From: Polaribacter sp. KT25b
GTDB taxonomy: Bacteria; Bacteroidota; Bacteroidia; Flavobacteriales; Flavobacteriaceae
Assembly (NCBI RefSeq): GCF_900105145.1
Contig: NZ_LT629752.1
Span: forward strand, 2,380,001 to 2,444,000
Length of the DNA: 64,000 nt
Direction: 5' to 3'
In this document: positions 1 through 10,776 of the stretch, in pieces
How positions within the stretch are numbered: the first letter of the stretch is position 1
Layout: the number at the start of each line of letters is the position of its first letter
Notes under the pieces: generated by a model
What the model saw: the letters and a program-made list of their open reading frames with translations, nothing else
The model's database searches: none
Told to the model about the DNA's origin: nothing
Translations under genes and position numbers: made by a program

Positions 1-156
1 TACTTTTTCTTTTTACTATATTTTTTTTTAAAGTTCTAAATAGTTAACACATAATACCCCTTTTAAAATTTAAAATTATAAAGATGTGACTTTTCAAATA
101 ACTATGTTTCATAAGAGCGTATAATATTTAGTACATTAATAATTAACCCTCATATT

Positions 157-357
157 ATGAACAGAGATTCATTAAAACACTTTACACTTTTTTTTATTAC
201 ATTGATAATAGTTTACTTATCTGGAATCTATGTAATAAATATGAATGATTTAGATACTTTAAAAGATGGAATCATAGATATCATTTTCTTCTCGGCTCTT
301 TTCCCATTCATAACCTACTCAGTGAGAATAATTAGAGTTTTATTTAGCGAATTCTAA
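157..357 (+). CDS. small two-helix membrane protein, unknown
   Basis: A 66-residue protein with no recognised family. Two hydrophobic stretches are visible, at about residues 9-28 and 40-62, separated by a short polar loop with several Asp residues, so it is probably a small inner-membrane protein. It ends in an Arg-containing amphipathic tail. It stands alone, about 195 bp from the convergent carB, with no clear promoter consensus in the AT-rich 156 bp before it. It could be a real small membrane protein or a remnant of a longer one. The reading frame is plausible, but nothing in the sequence gives a function. Confidence 0.5.
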   Translation: MNRDSLKHFTLFFITLIIVYLSGIYVINMNDLDTLKDGIIDIIFFSALFPFITYSVRIIRVLFSEF

Positions 358-483
358 ACACTGAAAAAATTAAAAACCTAATTAACAGTAATATAATATT
401 ACCTATTAAATAGTTCAGTTCCCTACTTAGTATATGATGAGTTATATAAAATATACTTTTAAATAAAGATACTCATATATTAA

Positions 484-530
484 AAAAAGCAATCATTTAT
501 TGAATTAACCTCAATAAATGGTTGCTTTTT
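484..530. terminator. bidirectional hairpin terminator after carB
   Basis: A 20-bp stem with arms 484-503 and 511-530 has a single G-U wobble and a 7-nt loop. It is flanked by A-runs on the left and T-runs on the right, so it can act as an intrinsic terminator in both directions. It lies just past the carB stop codon. Confidence 0.8.
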
Positions 531-551
531 AACTTATTACATAATTATTTT

Positions 552-3407
552 TTACTTATTCAAATACATTTTACGTCTTGCGTATAAGTTATAAAATTCA
601 TCATCTTTTAAGCTATCAATAAACAAAATACTTTCTCCTGTCGATTTCATTTCTGGTCCTAATTTCTTATTCACATTATGAAACTTATTAAAAGAGAAAA
701 CTGGCTGCTTAATTGCATAACCTGATAATTGTGGATTAAAATTAAAATCGGTTACTTTATTGTGTCCTAACATTACTTTAGTTGCATAATTTACATACGG
801 TTCTTGGTAAGCTTTTGCAATAAAAGGAACTGTTCTAGATGCCCTAGGGTTTGCCTCTATTATGTACACAATATCATGTTTAATTGCAAACTGAATATTT
901 ATTAAACCAACTGTTTTTAATGCTCTTGCAATAGCATGTGTATGATCTTTAATTTGCTGCATAACTAAATCACCTAAATTAAAAACAGGTAACATTGCAT
1001 TAGAATCTCCAGAATGAATACCACAAGGCTCTATATGCTCCATTATTCCTATAATATACACATTACCATCAGCATCACAAATTGCATCTGCTTCAGCCTC
1101 AATAGCACCATCTAAATAATGATCTAACAATAATTTATTACCTGGCATTCTACCCAATAAATCTACTACATGTTCTACCAATTCTTCTTTATTGATAACA
1201 ATTTTCATTCCTTGTCCTCCTAACACATAAGAAGGTCTCACTAAAATAGGAAAATCTAATTGATCTGCTAAAGCCAAAGCTTCATCTGCAGTTTCTGCTA
1301 TTCCAAATTCTGGATAAGGAATATTATTATCCTTTAATAAGGAAGAAAAACTCCCTCTATCTTCTGCTAAATCTAGCGCCTCAAAAGACGTTCCTATTAT
1401 TTTAATTCCGTATTTTGTTAATTTTTCTGCTAATTTTAAAGCAGTCTGACCTCCTAACTGAACAATAACTCCTTCTGGTTTTTCATGACGGATGATGTCA
1501 TAGATATGTTCCCAAAATACAGGCTCAAAGTATAATTTATCAGCAGTATCAAAATCCGTAGAAACGGTTTCTGGATTACAGTTAATCATAATCGTTTCAT
1601 AACCACATTCTGCAGCAGCTAAAACTCCATGAACACAACAATAATCAAACTCAATTCCTTGACCTATTCTATTTGGTCCAGAACCTAAAACGATAATTTT
1701 CTTTTTAGGTGTTACAATACTTTCGTTCGCTATAATAATTTCTCCGCCTGCTGTTTCAATTTCGTTTTCGAAAGTTGAATAATAATAAGGAGTTTTTGCC
1801 TTAAATTCTGCGGCACAAGTATCAACTAACTTATAAACTCTTTGTATTTTAAACTCTTCTCTTTTATTATAAACTTGGCTTTCTAAGCAACCAAGCATAT
1901 GTGCAATTTGTCTATCTCCATAACCTTTCTGTTTCGCCTCTAACAACAAATCCCTTTCAATAGTTTCTATTTTATAAGTAGAAATTTCTTTTTGAAGTTG
2001 AAATAATTCTTCATATTGTTTTAAATACCACATATCAATTTTTGTGATATTATGAATCTTACTTAAAGGAATACCTATAGCAATTGCATCGTAAATAGCA
2101 AAAACACGATCCCAACTTGCGAACGTTAATTTTTCTATAATCTGATTGTAATCTGTATATCCTTTACCGTCTGCACCTAAACCATTTCTCTTAATTTCTA
2201 AAGACTGAGTTGCTTTGTGCAATGCTTCTTGAAAAGAACGACCAATTCCCATAACTTCACCAACAGATTTCATTTGTAATCCTAAAGTTCTGTCTGAACC
2301 TTCGAATTTATCAAAATTCCAACGAGGAATCTTTACAATCACATAATCTAAAGTTGGTTCAAATAAAGCAGATGTAGATTTAGTAATTTGATTCTCCAAT
2401 TCATCTAAAGTATAACCAATCGCAAGTTTTGTAGCAATTTTTGCAATAGGATAACCAGTTGCTTTACTCGCTAAAGCGGATGAACGAGAAACACGTGGAT
2501 TAATTTCGATAGCAATAATTTCTTCTTTTTCATCTGGAGAAACAGCAAACTGAACATTACATCCACCTTCAAAATCTCCAATAGATCGCATCATAAGAAT
2601 TGCCATATCACGCATTTTCTGAAATGTAGTATCAGAAAGAGTCATTGCTGGTGCAACTGTAATAGAATCTCCTGTATGAATACCCATTGGATCCATATTT
2701 TCGATAGAACAAATAATAACAACGTTATCATTTTTATCACGAAGCAATTCTAATTCGTACTCTTTCCAGCCCATCATTGCTTTATCAATCATCACCTCGT
2801 GAATTGGTGATGCTTCTAAACCACGACTTAATAATTCATCAAAATCATTAGATTCATAAACGATTGAAGCGCCTGCACCTCCTAAAGTATACGAAGAACG
2901 AATAACTAAAGGAAAACCAAACTCTTGTGCTATTTCTTTTCCTTTTAAGAATGATGTTGCTGTTGCTTGAGGCGCCATTGGCACACCAATTTTTAACATT
3001 AATTCTCTAAATTGCTCTCTATCTTCTGTAATATTAATAGCATCAATATCAACACCAATTAATTTTACATCAAAATCTTTCCAAATTCCTTTTGTATCTG
3101 CTTCAATACATAAATTTAAAGCTGTTTGCCCACCCATTGTTGGCAAAACAGCATCAATTTGAGGATGTTCTTTTAGAATTTGAATGATAGATTTCGTTGT
3201 TAAAGGCAACAAATAAACATGATCTGCCATTGAAGGATCAGTCATAATTGTAGCTGGATTCGAATTAATTAAGATAGTTTCTATCCCGTCTTCTCTTAAA
3301 GAACGTAAAGATTGAGAACCAGCATAATCAAATTCACAAGCTTGCCCAATTACAATTGGTCCAGATCCGATAATTAAAACAGAATTGAGGTCTTTTCTTT
3401 TTGGCAT
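552..3407 (-). CDS. carB: carbamoyl-phosphate synthase large subunit
   Basis: CarB makes carbamoyl phosphate from bicarbonate, ATP and glutamine-derived ammonia for pyrimidine and arginine synthesis, together with CarA, which is not in this window. The two homologous ATP-grasp halves are visible. The N-terminal carboxyphosphate half begins with the SVLIIGSGPIVIGQ motif and the C-terminal half at about residue 620 with IIVLGSGPNRIGQG. Each half carries a GGQTAL motif. At 951 residues it is about 120 shorter than the E. coli enzyme and stops soon after LGPEMKSTGES, so the C-terminal MGS-like allosteric domain is absent. This short form is, to my knowledge, normal in Flavobacteriia. It is transcribed alone and ends at a strong hairpin. 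Confidence 0.97.
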   Translation of the reverse strand: MPKRKDLNSVLIIGSGPIVIGQACEFDYAGSQSLRSLREDGIETILINSNPATIMTDPSMADHVYLLPLTTKSIIQILKEHPQIDAVLPTMGGQTALNLCIEADTKGIWKDFDVKLIGVDIDAINITEDREQFRELMLKIGVPMAPQATATSFLKGKEIAQEFGFPLVIRSSYTLGGAGASIVYESNDFDELLSRGLEASPIHEVMIDKAMMGWKEYELELLRDKNDNVVIICSIENMDPMGIHTGDSITVAPAMTLSDTTFQKMRDMAILMMRSIGDFEGGCNVQFAVSPDEKEEIIAIEINPRVSRSSALASKATGYPIAKIATKLAIGYTLDELENQITKSTSALFEPTLDYVIVKIPRWNFDKFEGSDRTLGLQMKSVGEVMGIGRSFQEALHKATQSLEIKRNGLGADGKGYTDYNQIIEKLTFASWDRVFAIYDAIAIGIPLSKIHNITKIDMWYLKQYEELFQLQKEISTYKIETIERDLLLEAKQKGYGDRQIAHMLGCLESQVYNKREEFKIQRVYKLVDTCAAEFKAKTPYYYSTFENEIETAGGEIIIANESIVTPKKKIIVLGSGPNRIGQGIEFDYCCVHGVLAAAECGYETIMINCNPETVSTDFDTADKLYFEPVFWEHIYDIIRHEKPEGVIVQLGGQTALKLAEKLTKYGIKIIGTSFEALDLAEDRGSFSSLLKDNNIPYPEFGIAETADEALALADQLDFPILVRPSYVLGGQGMKIVINKEELVEHVVDLLGRMPGNKLLLDHYLDGAIEAEADAICDADGNVYIIGIMEHIEPCGIHSGDSNAMLPVFNLGDLVMQQIKDHTHAIARALKTVGLINIQFAIKHDIVYIIEANPRASRTVPFIAKAYQEPYVNYATKVMLGHNKVTDFNFNPQLSGYAIKQPVFSFNKFHNVNKKLGPEMKSTGESILFIDSLKDDEFYNLYARRKMYLNK

Positions 3408-3458
3408 GTTAAATAGTTGTATGTTATGAGTTTGTAAAAATAATTAGTTTTTGGGTAT

Positions 3459-3490
3459 AAAAAAAGGCGTTACTTTAAAAAAGTAACACC
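3459..3490 (-). terminator. intrinsic terminator of rpmH
   Basis: Read on the minus strand, a GGTGTTACTT / AAGTAACGCC stem with one mismatch is followed by a run of seven or more T. It sits 27 bases past the rpmH stop codon, between rpmH and carB. Confidence 0.8.
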
Positions 3491-3516
3491 TTAACATATT
3501 AACATTTGTTAATCAT

Positions 3517-3678
3517 TTATTTTTTATGTCTAGTTTCCGAAGAAACAGAAATTTTCTTTCTTCCTTTTGCTCTTCTACGAGCTAATACTTTTCTACCATT
3601 AGCAGAAGCCATTCTTTCCATGAAACCATGTTTGTTTCTTCTCTTTCTCTTTGATGGTTGGTACGTTCTTTTTGGCAT
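3517..3678 (-). CDS. rpmH: 50S ribosomal protein L34
   Basis: This 53-residue basic protein begins [19 protein letters not shown] and continues with the [13 protein letters not shown] segment diagnostic of ribosomal protein L34, which binds 23S rRNA in the large subunit. The length fits the Bacteroidota L34, which carries a short C-terminal extension ending ETRHKK. A longer open frame on the plus strand across the same bases is only its shadow. A perfect class-specific promoter lies upstream on the minus strand and an intrinsic terminator follows, so it is a single-gene unit. Start and stop codons are unambiguous. Confidence 0.97.
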   Translation of the reverse strand: MPKRTYQPSKRKRRNKHGFMERMASANGRKVLARRRAKGRKKISVSSETRHKK

Positions 3679-3747
3679 TATGTGTATTTTTAAATATCTT
3701 CTATATTATTTTTTATCGCTTAACTTTTACTTCGTTAAAAGCGTTTG

Positions 3748-3778
3748 CAAATATACAACAGTTTTTATTTTAGGCAAA
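3748..3778 (-). promoter_or_regulatory. rpmH promoter, Bacteroidota consensus
   Basis: On the minus strand TTTG (3775-3778) is followed by a 19-base spacer and TATATTTG (3748-3755). This is an exact match to the Bacteroidota housekeeping sigma consensus TTTG-N19-TAnnTTTG. Transcription would start about 60 bases before the rpmH ATG. Confidence 0.85.
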
Positions 3779-3854
3779 CAGTATTTGAAAAAAAATTAAA
3801 ATATTTTTTCTAACTACAAAACTACGATTTTTTTAAATGTTTTCTTGTTTTTTA

Positions 3855-5517
<1,663 letters not shown>

Positions 5518-5618
5518 AGCAAATTATTTAATTTTTAAAAAAAAGGGAATACTATTTGACTTATTAAGTCTATCAACAATAACATTAGTAAAATAAGCTA
5601 AAAACAATACGCTTTTGC

Positions 5619-5626
5619 TACATTTG
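5619..5626 (+). promoter_or_regulatory. candidate -7 element before yidC
   Basis: TACATTTG matches the TAnnTTTG consensus 58 bases before the yidC ATG. No TTTG or TTG sits 19 bases upstream, so only the -7 half is supported. Confidence 0.45.
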
Positions 5627-5684
5627 TCGGTTTTTCATCAAGAATGAAAATAAAAATTGACAAAATGACATTTTAAATTTACAT

Positions 5685-7562
5685 ATGGAACAAAAAAAAT
5701 TCGATTTTAATTCTTTTATAGGAATGATTCTTCTTGGAGGAATTATGCTTTGGTATTTTAACACAAATCAACCTGAAATTGATCCTGAAGATATTACCAC
5801 GGAACAAGTTACAGATACTGTAAAAAATGATACTCAGCAAACAATTACTAAATTACCAGTAATTAAAAATGACTCTTTACAACAAGTAGCATATCAAAAT
5901 AAATTAGGTGCTTTTGCTTTAAGCGCAATTAATGGCGCTGAAGGAACTTCTGTAATAGAAAATAATTTAGTAAAATTAACGATTGATAATAAAGGTGGAC
6001 AAATTATTGAAGCTTTAATTAAGAATTATAAAACGCACGATTCTCTTCCTTTATATATGATAAAAGACAACAACTCGTCTTTTAATATTAATTTTGGAAC
6101 AACTGATAACAGAATTTTAAATACGCAAGATTTATTTTTTGAACCTTCACTTACTAAAAATGGAGACAGTCAAATATTGTCTATGAAATTAAAAGTTTCT
6201 GATTCTCAATTTTTAGAATACAGATATGAAATGAAACCAAAGAAATATATGGTTGATTTCTCTATTCGTTCTCAAGGTTTAAATAATGTTATAAATTCAT
6301 CTAACCCAATTAATTTAGATTGGTCTTTAAATGGTTACAGACATGAAAAGAGTATAAAAACAGAGAACACAATGTATTCTCACTTCTATTATAAGGCAGA
6401 AGATGATGTAGATTATATAAACGCTGGCAAATCAGAAATTTTAAATGATGTAGATTGGGTTTCTTATAAACAACACTTTTTTGCTTCTAATTTATTAACA
6501 GATACTCCTTTTAATAATGCAACTATCATTTCTACGGATTTAGTAAAAAATGAAGAAATAGACACAATTTACACAAAAAAATACGAATTAAAAACACCTT
6601 TAGCTTTAACTGCAGGTGAATTAAATTATAACATGAAATGGTTTTACGGGCCAAGTGATTATAATTTATTAAAGAAATACGAAGGTACAAGTTTAGACGA
6701 AACTGCAGATTTAGGTTGGGGTATTTTTGGTTTCTTAAACAGAACTGTATTTTATCCTGTATTTAATTTCTTAAAAGGATTTTTATCAAACTACGGATTA
6801 ATTATTATTCTGATGACAATTGTTGTAAGAATTATTATGTCTCCGTTGGTTTATAAATCTTATTTATCTAGTGCAAAAATGAAGGTAATTAGACCAGAAT
6901 TAACTGCATTAAACGAGAAATTTCCTGGAAAAGAAAATGCAATGAAGCGTCAACAAGAAACCATGGCTATTCAGCGTAAAGCTGGTGTAAGTATGTTATC
7001 TGGTTGTATACCTGCATTGTTACAAATGCCAGTTTTCTTTGCTTTGTTTAAATTTTTTCCAACAAATTTAGCATTAAGACAACAAAGCTTTTTATGGGCG
7101 CCAGATTTATCTTCTTATGATATTGTTTTTAAACTTCCTGTTTACATTCCTTTATATGGAGATCACGTAAGTTTATTTCCTATTTTGGCTTCTGTTGCCA
7201 TTTTCTTTTACATGAAAATGAATCAAAGTCAGCAAGCAAATATGCAAGCGCCAACGCAAGAAGGTATGCCAGATATGGGGAAAATGATGAAGTATATGAT
7301 TTACTTCTCTCCTATTATGATGTTGTTTTTCTTTAACAATTATGCCAGTTCTTTAAGTTTATACTACTTTATTTCTAACTTACTTACAATTGCAATTATG
7401 TTAGTAATTAAGCATTATGTTATTGATGAAGATAAAATTCACGCACAAATAGAAGAAAACAAAAAGAAACCAGAAAAAGCAAAGAGTAAATTCCGTCAAA
7501 GAATAGACGACGCAATGAAACAAGCACAAGAACAACAAGCTAAACAACAGAAAAAAAAGTAG
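5685..7562 (+). CDS. yidC: membrane protein insertase YidC
   Basis: YidC inserts and folds inner-membrane proteins, alone or with SecYEG. An N-terminal transmembrane anchor (about residues 9-24) is followed by the large periplasmic beta-supersandwich domain (about 60-345). The conserved insertase core then starts around residue 355 with the FNFLKGFLSNYGLIIILMT helix and the Arg-containing MSPLVYKSYLSSAKM region. The C-terminal tail is Lys/Gln-rich (KKPEKAKSKFRQR onward) and likely touches the ribosome. The 625-residue length fits Bacteroidota YidC. It follows pyrG, a frequent order in this class, and ends at a T-tract hairpin. Confidence 0.97.
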   Translation: MEQKKFDFNSFIGMILLGGIMLWYFNTNQPEIDPEDITTEQVTDTVKNDTQQTITKLPVIKNDSLQQVAYQNKLGAFALSAINGAEGTSVIENNLVKLTIDNKGGQIIEALIKNYKTHDSLPLYMIKDNNSSFNINFGTTDNRILNTQDLFFEPSLTKNGDSQILSMKLKVSDSQFLEYRYEMKPKKYMVDFSIRSQGLNNVINSSNPINLDWSLNGYRHEKSIKTENTMYSHFYYKAEDDVDYINAGKSEILNDVDWVSYKQHFFASNLLTDTPFNNATIISTDLVKNEEIDTIYTKKYELKTPLALTAGELNYNMKWFYGPSDYNLLKKYEGTSLDETADLGWGIFGFLNRTVFYPVFNFLKGFLSNYGLIIILMTIVVRIIMSPLVYKSYLSSAKMKVIRPELTALNEKFPGKENAMKRQQETMAIQRKAGVSMLSGCIPALLQMPVFFALFKFFPTNLALRQQSFLWAPDLSSYDIVFKLPVYIPLYGDHVSLFPILASVAIFFYMKMNQSQQANMQAPTQEGMPDMGKMMKYMIYFSPIMMLFFFNNYASSLSLYYFISNLLTIAIMLVIKHYVIDEDKIHAQIEENKKKPEKAKSKFRQRIDDAMKQAQEQQAKQQKKK

Positions 7563-7588
7563 TTAGCAGTTATCCAAAATAAAAATAC

Positions 7589-7620
7589 AAAAACCGAAAC
7601 TTAATTGATTCGGTTTTTTT
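7589..7620 (+). terminator. intrinsic terminator after yidC
   Basis: A hairpin with arms AAACCGAA and TTCGGTTT is followed by seven T, 27 bases past the yidC stop codon. Confidence 0.8.
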
Positions 7621-7767
7621 ATTAAAAAAAGGGCATTTTCTTGTTCACTTTGTGCTTTTAAAAACCGAAATTAGCTAACTTCTGATAAAAGTTACATTTA
7701 CAGAACTTAAGTAAATATTAAAATTGACATTATATTAGCATAACATTGTAAAATATTTAAGAAAATA

Positions 7768-8952
7768 ATGAACAAAATTCACATTTTATTTCTAGCCATT
7801 GGACTTTTTTATTCAATAAATTGTAATTCTCAAATATCCTATGTTGAAGGATATTATATTAACAACTCTAACCAAAAGATTAACTGCTTAATTAAAGATA
7901 TTGATTGGAAAAACAATCCACAAAAATTTAAATATAAAACAACAGAACAAGCAGAAGATAAAACACTAACAATTAAAACTGTAAAAGAATTTGGAATAAA
8001 TAATGTTTCAAAATATATAAGAGCAGTTGTTAATATTGATATGTCTAGTAGAAAATTAGACCAATTAAGCAACGAAAAAGACCCAATATTTAAACAAGAG
8101 CAACTGTTTTTAAAGGTTTTGATTGAAGGTGATGCAAGTTTATTTTTATATAATTACAAAAGTCTTAGAAGATACTTTTATCAAACACCAAATAAAGATA
8201 TTAATCAACTCGTTTTTAAAGAATATAAATCAGCTAATAATAAAATTGAAACAAATAACAAATTTAGAAATCAATTATATACTAATTTAAAATGTAATGA
8301 TATTACAATAAATGACGTAAACGATGTTGATTATAAAAAAGAAGAATTATTAAATTTCTTCACAAAATATAATACGTGTAAAAACTCAGAATTTATAAAT
8401 TTCGAAGAAAAGAGGAAATCAGATTCTTTTAATTTTACTATTAGACCAGGTATAAATAGTTCGTCTTTATCCATTAGAAATGGTGCAGCAAACTCAAGAA
8501 ACGAAGACTACGACAATGAATTCAATTTTAGATTAGGGTTAGAGTTAGAATTTATTATGGGCTTTAACAATAATAAATGGGCTTTACTTATTGAGCCAAC
8601 ATACCAATACTATAAAACAAACAATGAAGTTCTAAATTATAGTCTTAATAATGCAGATTACCAATCAATTGAGCTTCCTATAGGAATAAGACACTATGTG
8701 TTTTTAAACAAAACATCTAAATTTTTTATAAATGGTTCTTATATTTATGACTTAGCAATAAACTCAAAAGTAAGAGGTCTGGATGCTAAATCTAATAGTG
8801 GTAATTTCGCATTTGGCGTAGGTTATAAATATAATAATAAGTATAGTGTGGAGTTTAGATATCATACCAGCAGAGATATTTTAACAGATTATGTAACTTG
8901 GACTTCAGATTATAAAACGGCATCAATAATATTTGGGTATTCCATTTTTTAA
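7768..8952 (+). CDS. outer-membrane beta-barrel protein, function unknown
   Basis: A Sec signal peptide is visible at residues 1-22 (ILFLAIGLFYSINCNSQ). The middle section of about 190 residues is rich in Lys and Asn and has no recognised fold. From about residue 220 alternating polar and hydrophobic strands begin (FNFTIRPGINSSSLSI, then FRLGLELEFIM, WALLIEPTYQYY, SVEFRYHTSR), and the chain ends in ASIIFGYSIF. This is the pattern of a small outer-membrane barrel of the PorT/OMP_b-brl type with a terminal Phe. It could be a receptor, an adhesin or a structural protein; the substrate is unknown. It stands alone between yidC and the convergent sugar symporter gene. Confidence 0.6.
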   Translation: MNKIHILFLAIGLFYSINCNSQISYVEGYYINNSNQKINCLIKDIDWKNNPQKFKYKTTEQAEDKTLTIKTVKEFGINNVSKYIRAVVNIDMSSRKLDQLSNEKDPIFKQEQLFLKVLIEGDASLFLYNYKSLRRYFYQTPNKDINQLVFKEYKSANNKIETNNKFRNQLYTNLKCNDITINDVNDVDYKKEELLNFFTKYNTCKNSEFINFEEKRKSDSFNFTIRPGINSSSLSIRNGAANSRNEDYDNEFNFRLGLELEFIMGFNNNKWALLIEPTYQYYKTNNEVLNYSLNNADYQSIELPIGIRHYVFLNKTSKFFINGSYIYDLAINSKVRGLDAKSNSGNFAFGVGYKYNNKYSVEFRYHTSRDILTDYVTWTSDYKTASIIFGYSIF

Positions 8953-9249
8953 AAATTATTGATTCTAGTAATATTTATTAAAAAAAAATTAACTAATCTC
9001 CACATTTAGTAAAAACAAAAAAGTTACACAACACCAGTTAGAATTTATTGCTTGCAATTAGCCTACTTACTAAAAAATCATCAGGATGTTTCTATTTCGT
9101 TTATATGTATTTACAAATTAGTTGATTAAACTTATAATAAAAAAGAACGTTAGCAAAAAAAATAACAATTTAATAAATCCTTAATTTCATTCTAATATTC
9201 TCAGAATTATCTGGGCTTACATTTTAAAATATATTTTCATTTAAGAAAA
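8953..9249. other. AT-rich intergenic stretch
   Basis: About 300 bases between two convergent genes. I see no strong hairpin with a T-tract, no promoter match and no coding frame here. Confidence 0.5.
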
Positions 9250-10575
9250 TTAATTTAGATTTTTCTTCGCTTTGAAACGTCCATAAAACAAAATATATCC
9301 GTAACAAATAATAGTTAAAACAAAGGCTGTTTTAAAACCAAAATCGTCAATTAAACCACCAAAAATAAACGGAATTATTGCACCTCCAACAATTGCCATA
9401 CACAACAAACCAGAAGCTTGCGCTTTTAAATCTCCCAAACCTTCTAAACTCAAAGTAAAAATTGTAGGAAACATTATTGAATTAAATAAACCAACTGCTA
9501 AAATAGACCACATAGAAAGCAAACCTGTAGTATTTATAGATATTAAAATCATTGCAATTGCTAAACTTGCAAATATTGCTAAGACTTTTCCTGGAGCCAT
9601 AATTTTAGTTAAATAAGCACCAACAAAACGGCCAATCATTGCGCCTCCCCAATAAAAAATAACAAATATCCCTAATAAAGACTTTGAATCTGATCCAGAA
9701 AATGTTTTATTAAAAGTACTTGCTATTGTATTTGCAATGTTCATCATGGTTTCGTTTTGCAAAACTACTGTAGCTAAATTCATATCAGAAAAATAGTTTA
9801 CCAAAAAACTACCAATGGCAACTTCTGCACCTACATAAACAAAAATTCCTAAAGCGCCCATTAACATTATTTTGTTTTTAAGTAAGGTAAAATACCCTCT
9901 TTTTGGACTTTCTTGCATTACTTCTGGCAATTTTATAAAAGCAAAAATGGTTGCTAAAACTGCAATTAAAAAAGCAATTAATAAAAACGGAGTTTGTACT
10001 GTGGCTGCTTCATTTATATAATAATTTGTCTTTTCTATTTCACTTAAAACTGCAATTTCTTCGGATGTTTTTACAGAATTACTTAATAGAAATAAAGCAC
10101 CAACAACAGGTGCAATTGTGGTTCCCAAAGAATTAAATGCTTGTGATAAATTTAATCTACTTGAAGCACCATTTTCACTACCCAACAAAGCTACATAAGG
10201 ATTTGCAGCTACTTGCAGAATTGTAATTCCGCCAGCAAGTGTAAAATATCCTATTAAAAAAACAGGAAACAACCTATAAGCTGCTGCAGGGTAAAATAAC
10301 AAACAACCTAAAGCCATGGTTAATAAACCTAAAACGATTCCTTTTTTGTAACCAATTTTAGATAAAATAAATCCTGATGGTAATGAAAAAACGAAGAATG
10401 CTACAAAAAATGCAAACTGAACTAAAACTGTTTTTGCATACGACATTTCGAAAACATCTTTTAATCTTGGCACTAAACTATCTACCAAAACTGTAATAAA
10501 ACCCCAAAGAAAAAATAAAGTTGTTAAAAAAATAAAGGCACTTTTGTATGATTTAGTTGTAGTTACTGATGACAT
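9250..10575 (-). CDS. sugar MFS transporter, FucP/GluP-like
   Basis: A 441-residue major facilitator with about 12 hydrophobic helices. It resembles the FucP / glucose-galactose symporter family, which imports hexoses with protons. Family-typical stretches include FFLWGFITVLVDSLVPRLK near the N-terminus, the Gly/Ala-rich LAGGITILQVAANPYVALLG segment, and IVGGAIIPFIFGGLIDDFG near the C-terminus. It lies directly downstream of the glycosylasparaginase on the same strand, which suggests that it takes up a sugar released from N-glycans, such as mannose or GlcNAc. Substrate assignment is inference from the neighbours. Confidence 0.85.
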   Translation of the reverse strand: MSSVTTTKSYKSAFIFLTTLFFLWGFITVLVDSLVPRLKDVFEMSYAKTVLVQFAFFVAFFVFSLPSGFILSKIGYKKGIVLGLLTMALGCLLFYPAAAYRLFPVFLIGYFTLAGGITILQVAANPYVALLGSENGASSRLNLSQAFNSLGTTIAPVVGALFLLSNSVKTSEEIAVLSEIEKTNYYINEAATVQTPFLLIAFLIAVLATIFAFIKLPEVMQESPKRGYFTLLKNKIMLMGALGIFVYVGAEVAIGSFLVNYFSDMNLATVVLQNETMMNIANTIASTFNKTFSGSDSKSLLGIFVIFYWGGAMIGRFVGAYLTKIMAPGKVLAIFASLAIAMILISINTTGLLSMWSILAVGLFNSIMFPTIFTLSLEGLGDLKAQASGLLCMAIVGGAIIPFIFGGLIDDFGFKTAFVLTIICYGYILFYGRFKAKKNLN

Positions 10576-10683
10576 ATTTAATTGATTAAAATAGTTTAGT
10601 TAGATACTGTTGATTATAAAAGTCTAAAAAAAATAAAAATTATAATAAAAAAATCGTTTATAAATAAAGTTTGTAAAAAACTT

Positions 10684-10768
10684 AGCCCAGATTGAAGCAT
10701 TTGTTTGAGCTCTTTTTTATTCTTTTTCTGAATAAAAAAAGCGAGTGCAGAAAGCTGGAAATAGCTTC
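10684..10768. repeat. palindromic REP-like element, copy A
   Basis: A nested palindrome in the gap between the transporter and the asparaginase genes. The core stem has arms near 10711-10721 and 10729-10740 around TTTTTCT. Outer arms GAAGC / GCTTC and CCCAG / CTGG surround it. The core resembles the hairpin at 45814-45840, which has the same TTTTTCTG loop. It is probably a dispersed non-coding repeat, possibly acting as a terminator between the two genes. Confidence 0.45.
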
Positions 10769-10776
10769 TAAAAAAA

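Noticed and set aside
3506..3799. Open frame of about 97 residues on the plus strand.
   Set aside because: It is the antisense shadow of rpmH, whose minus-strand product is an unmistakable L34 with promoter and terminator.
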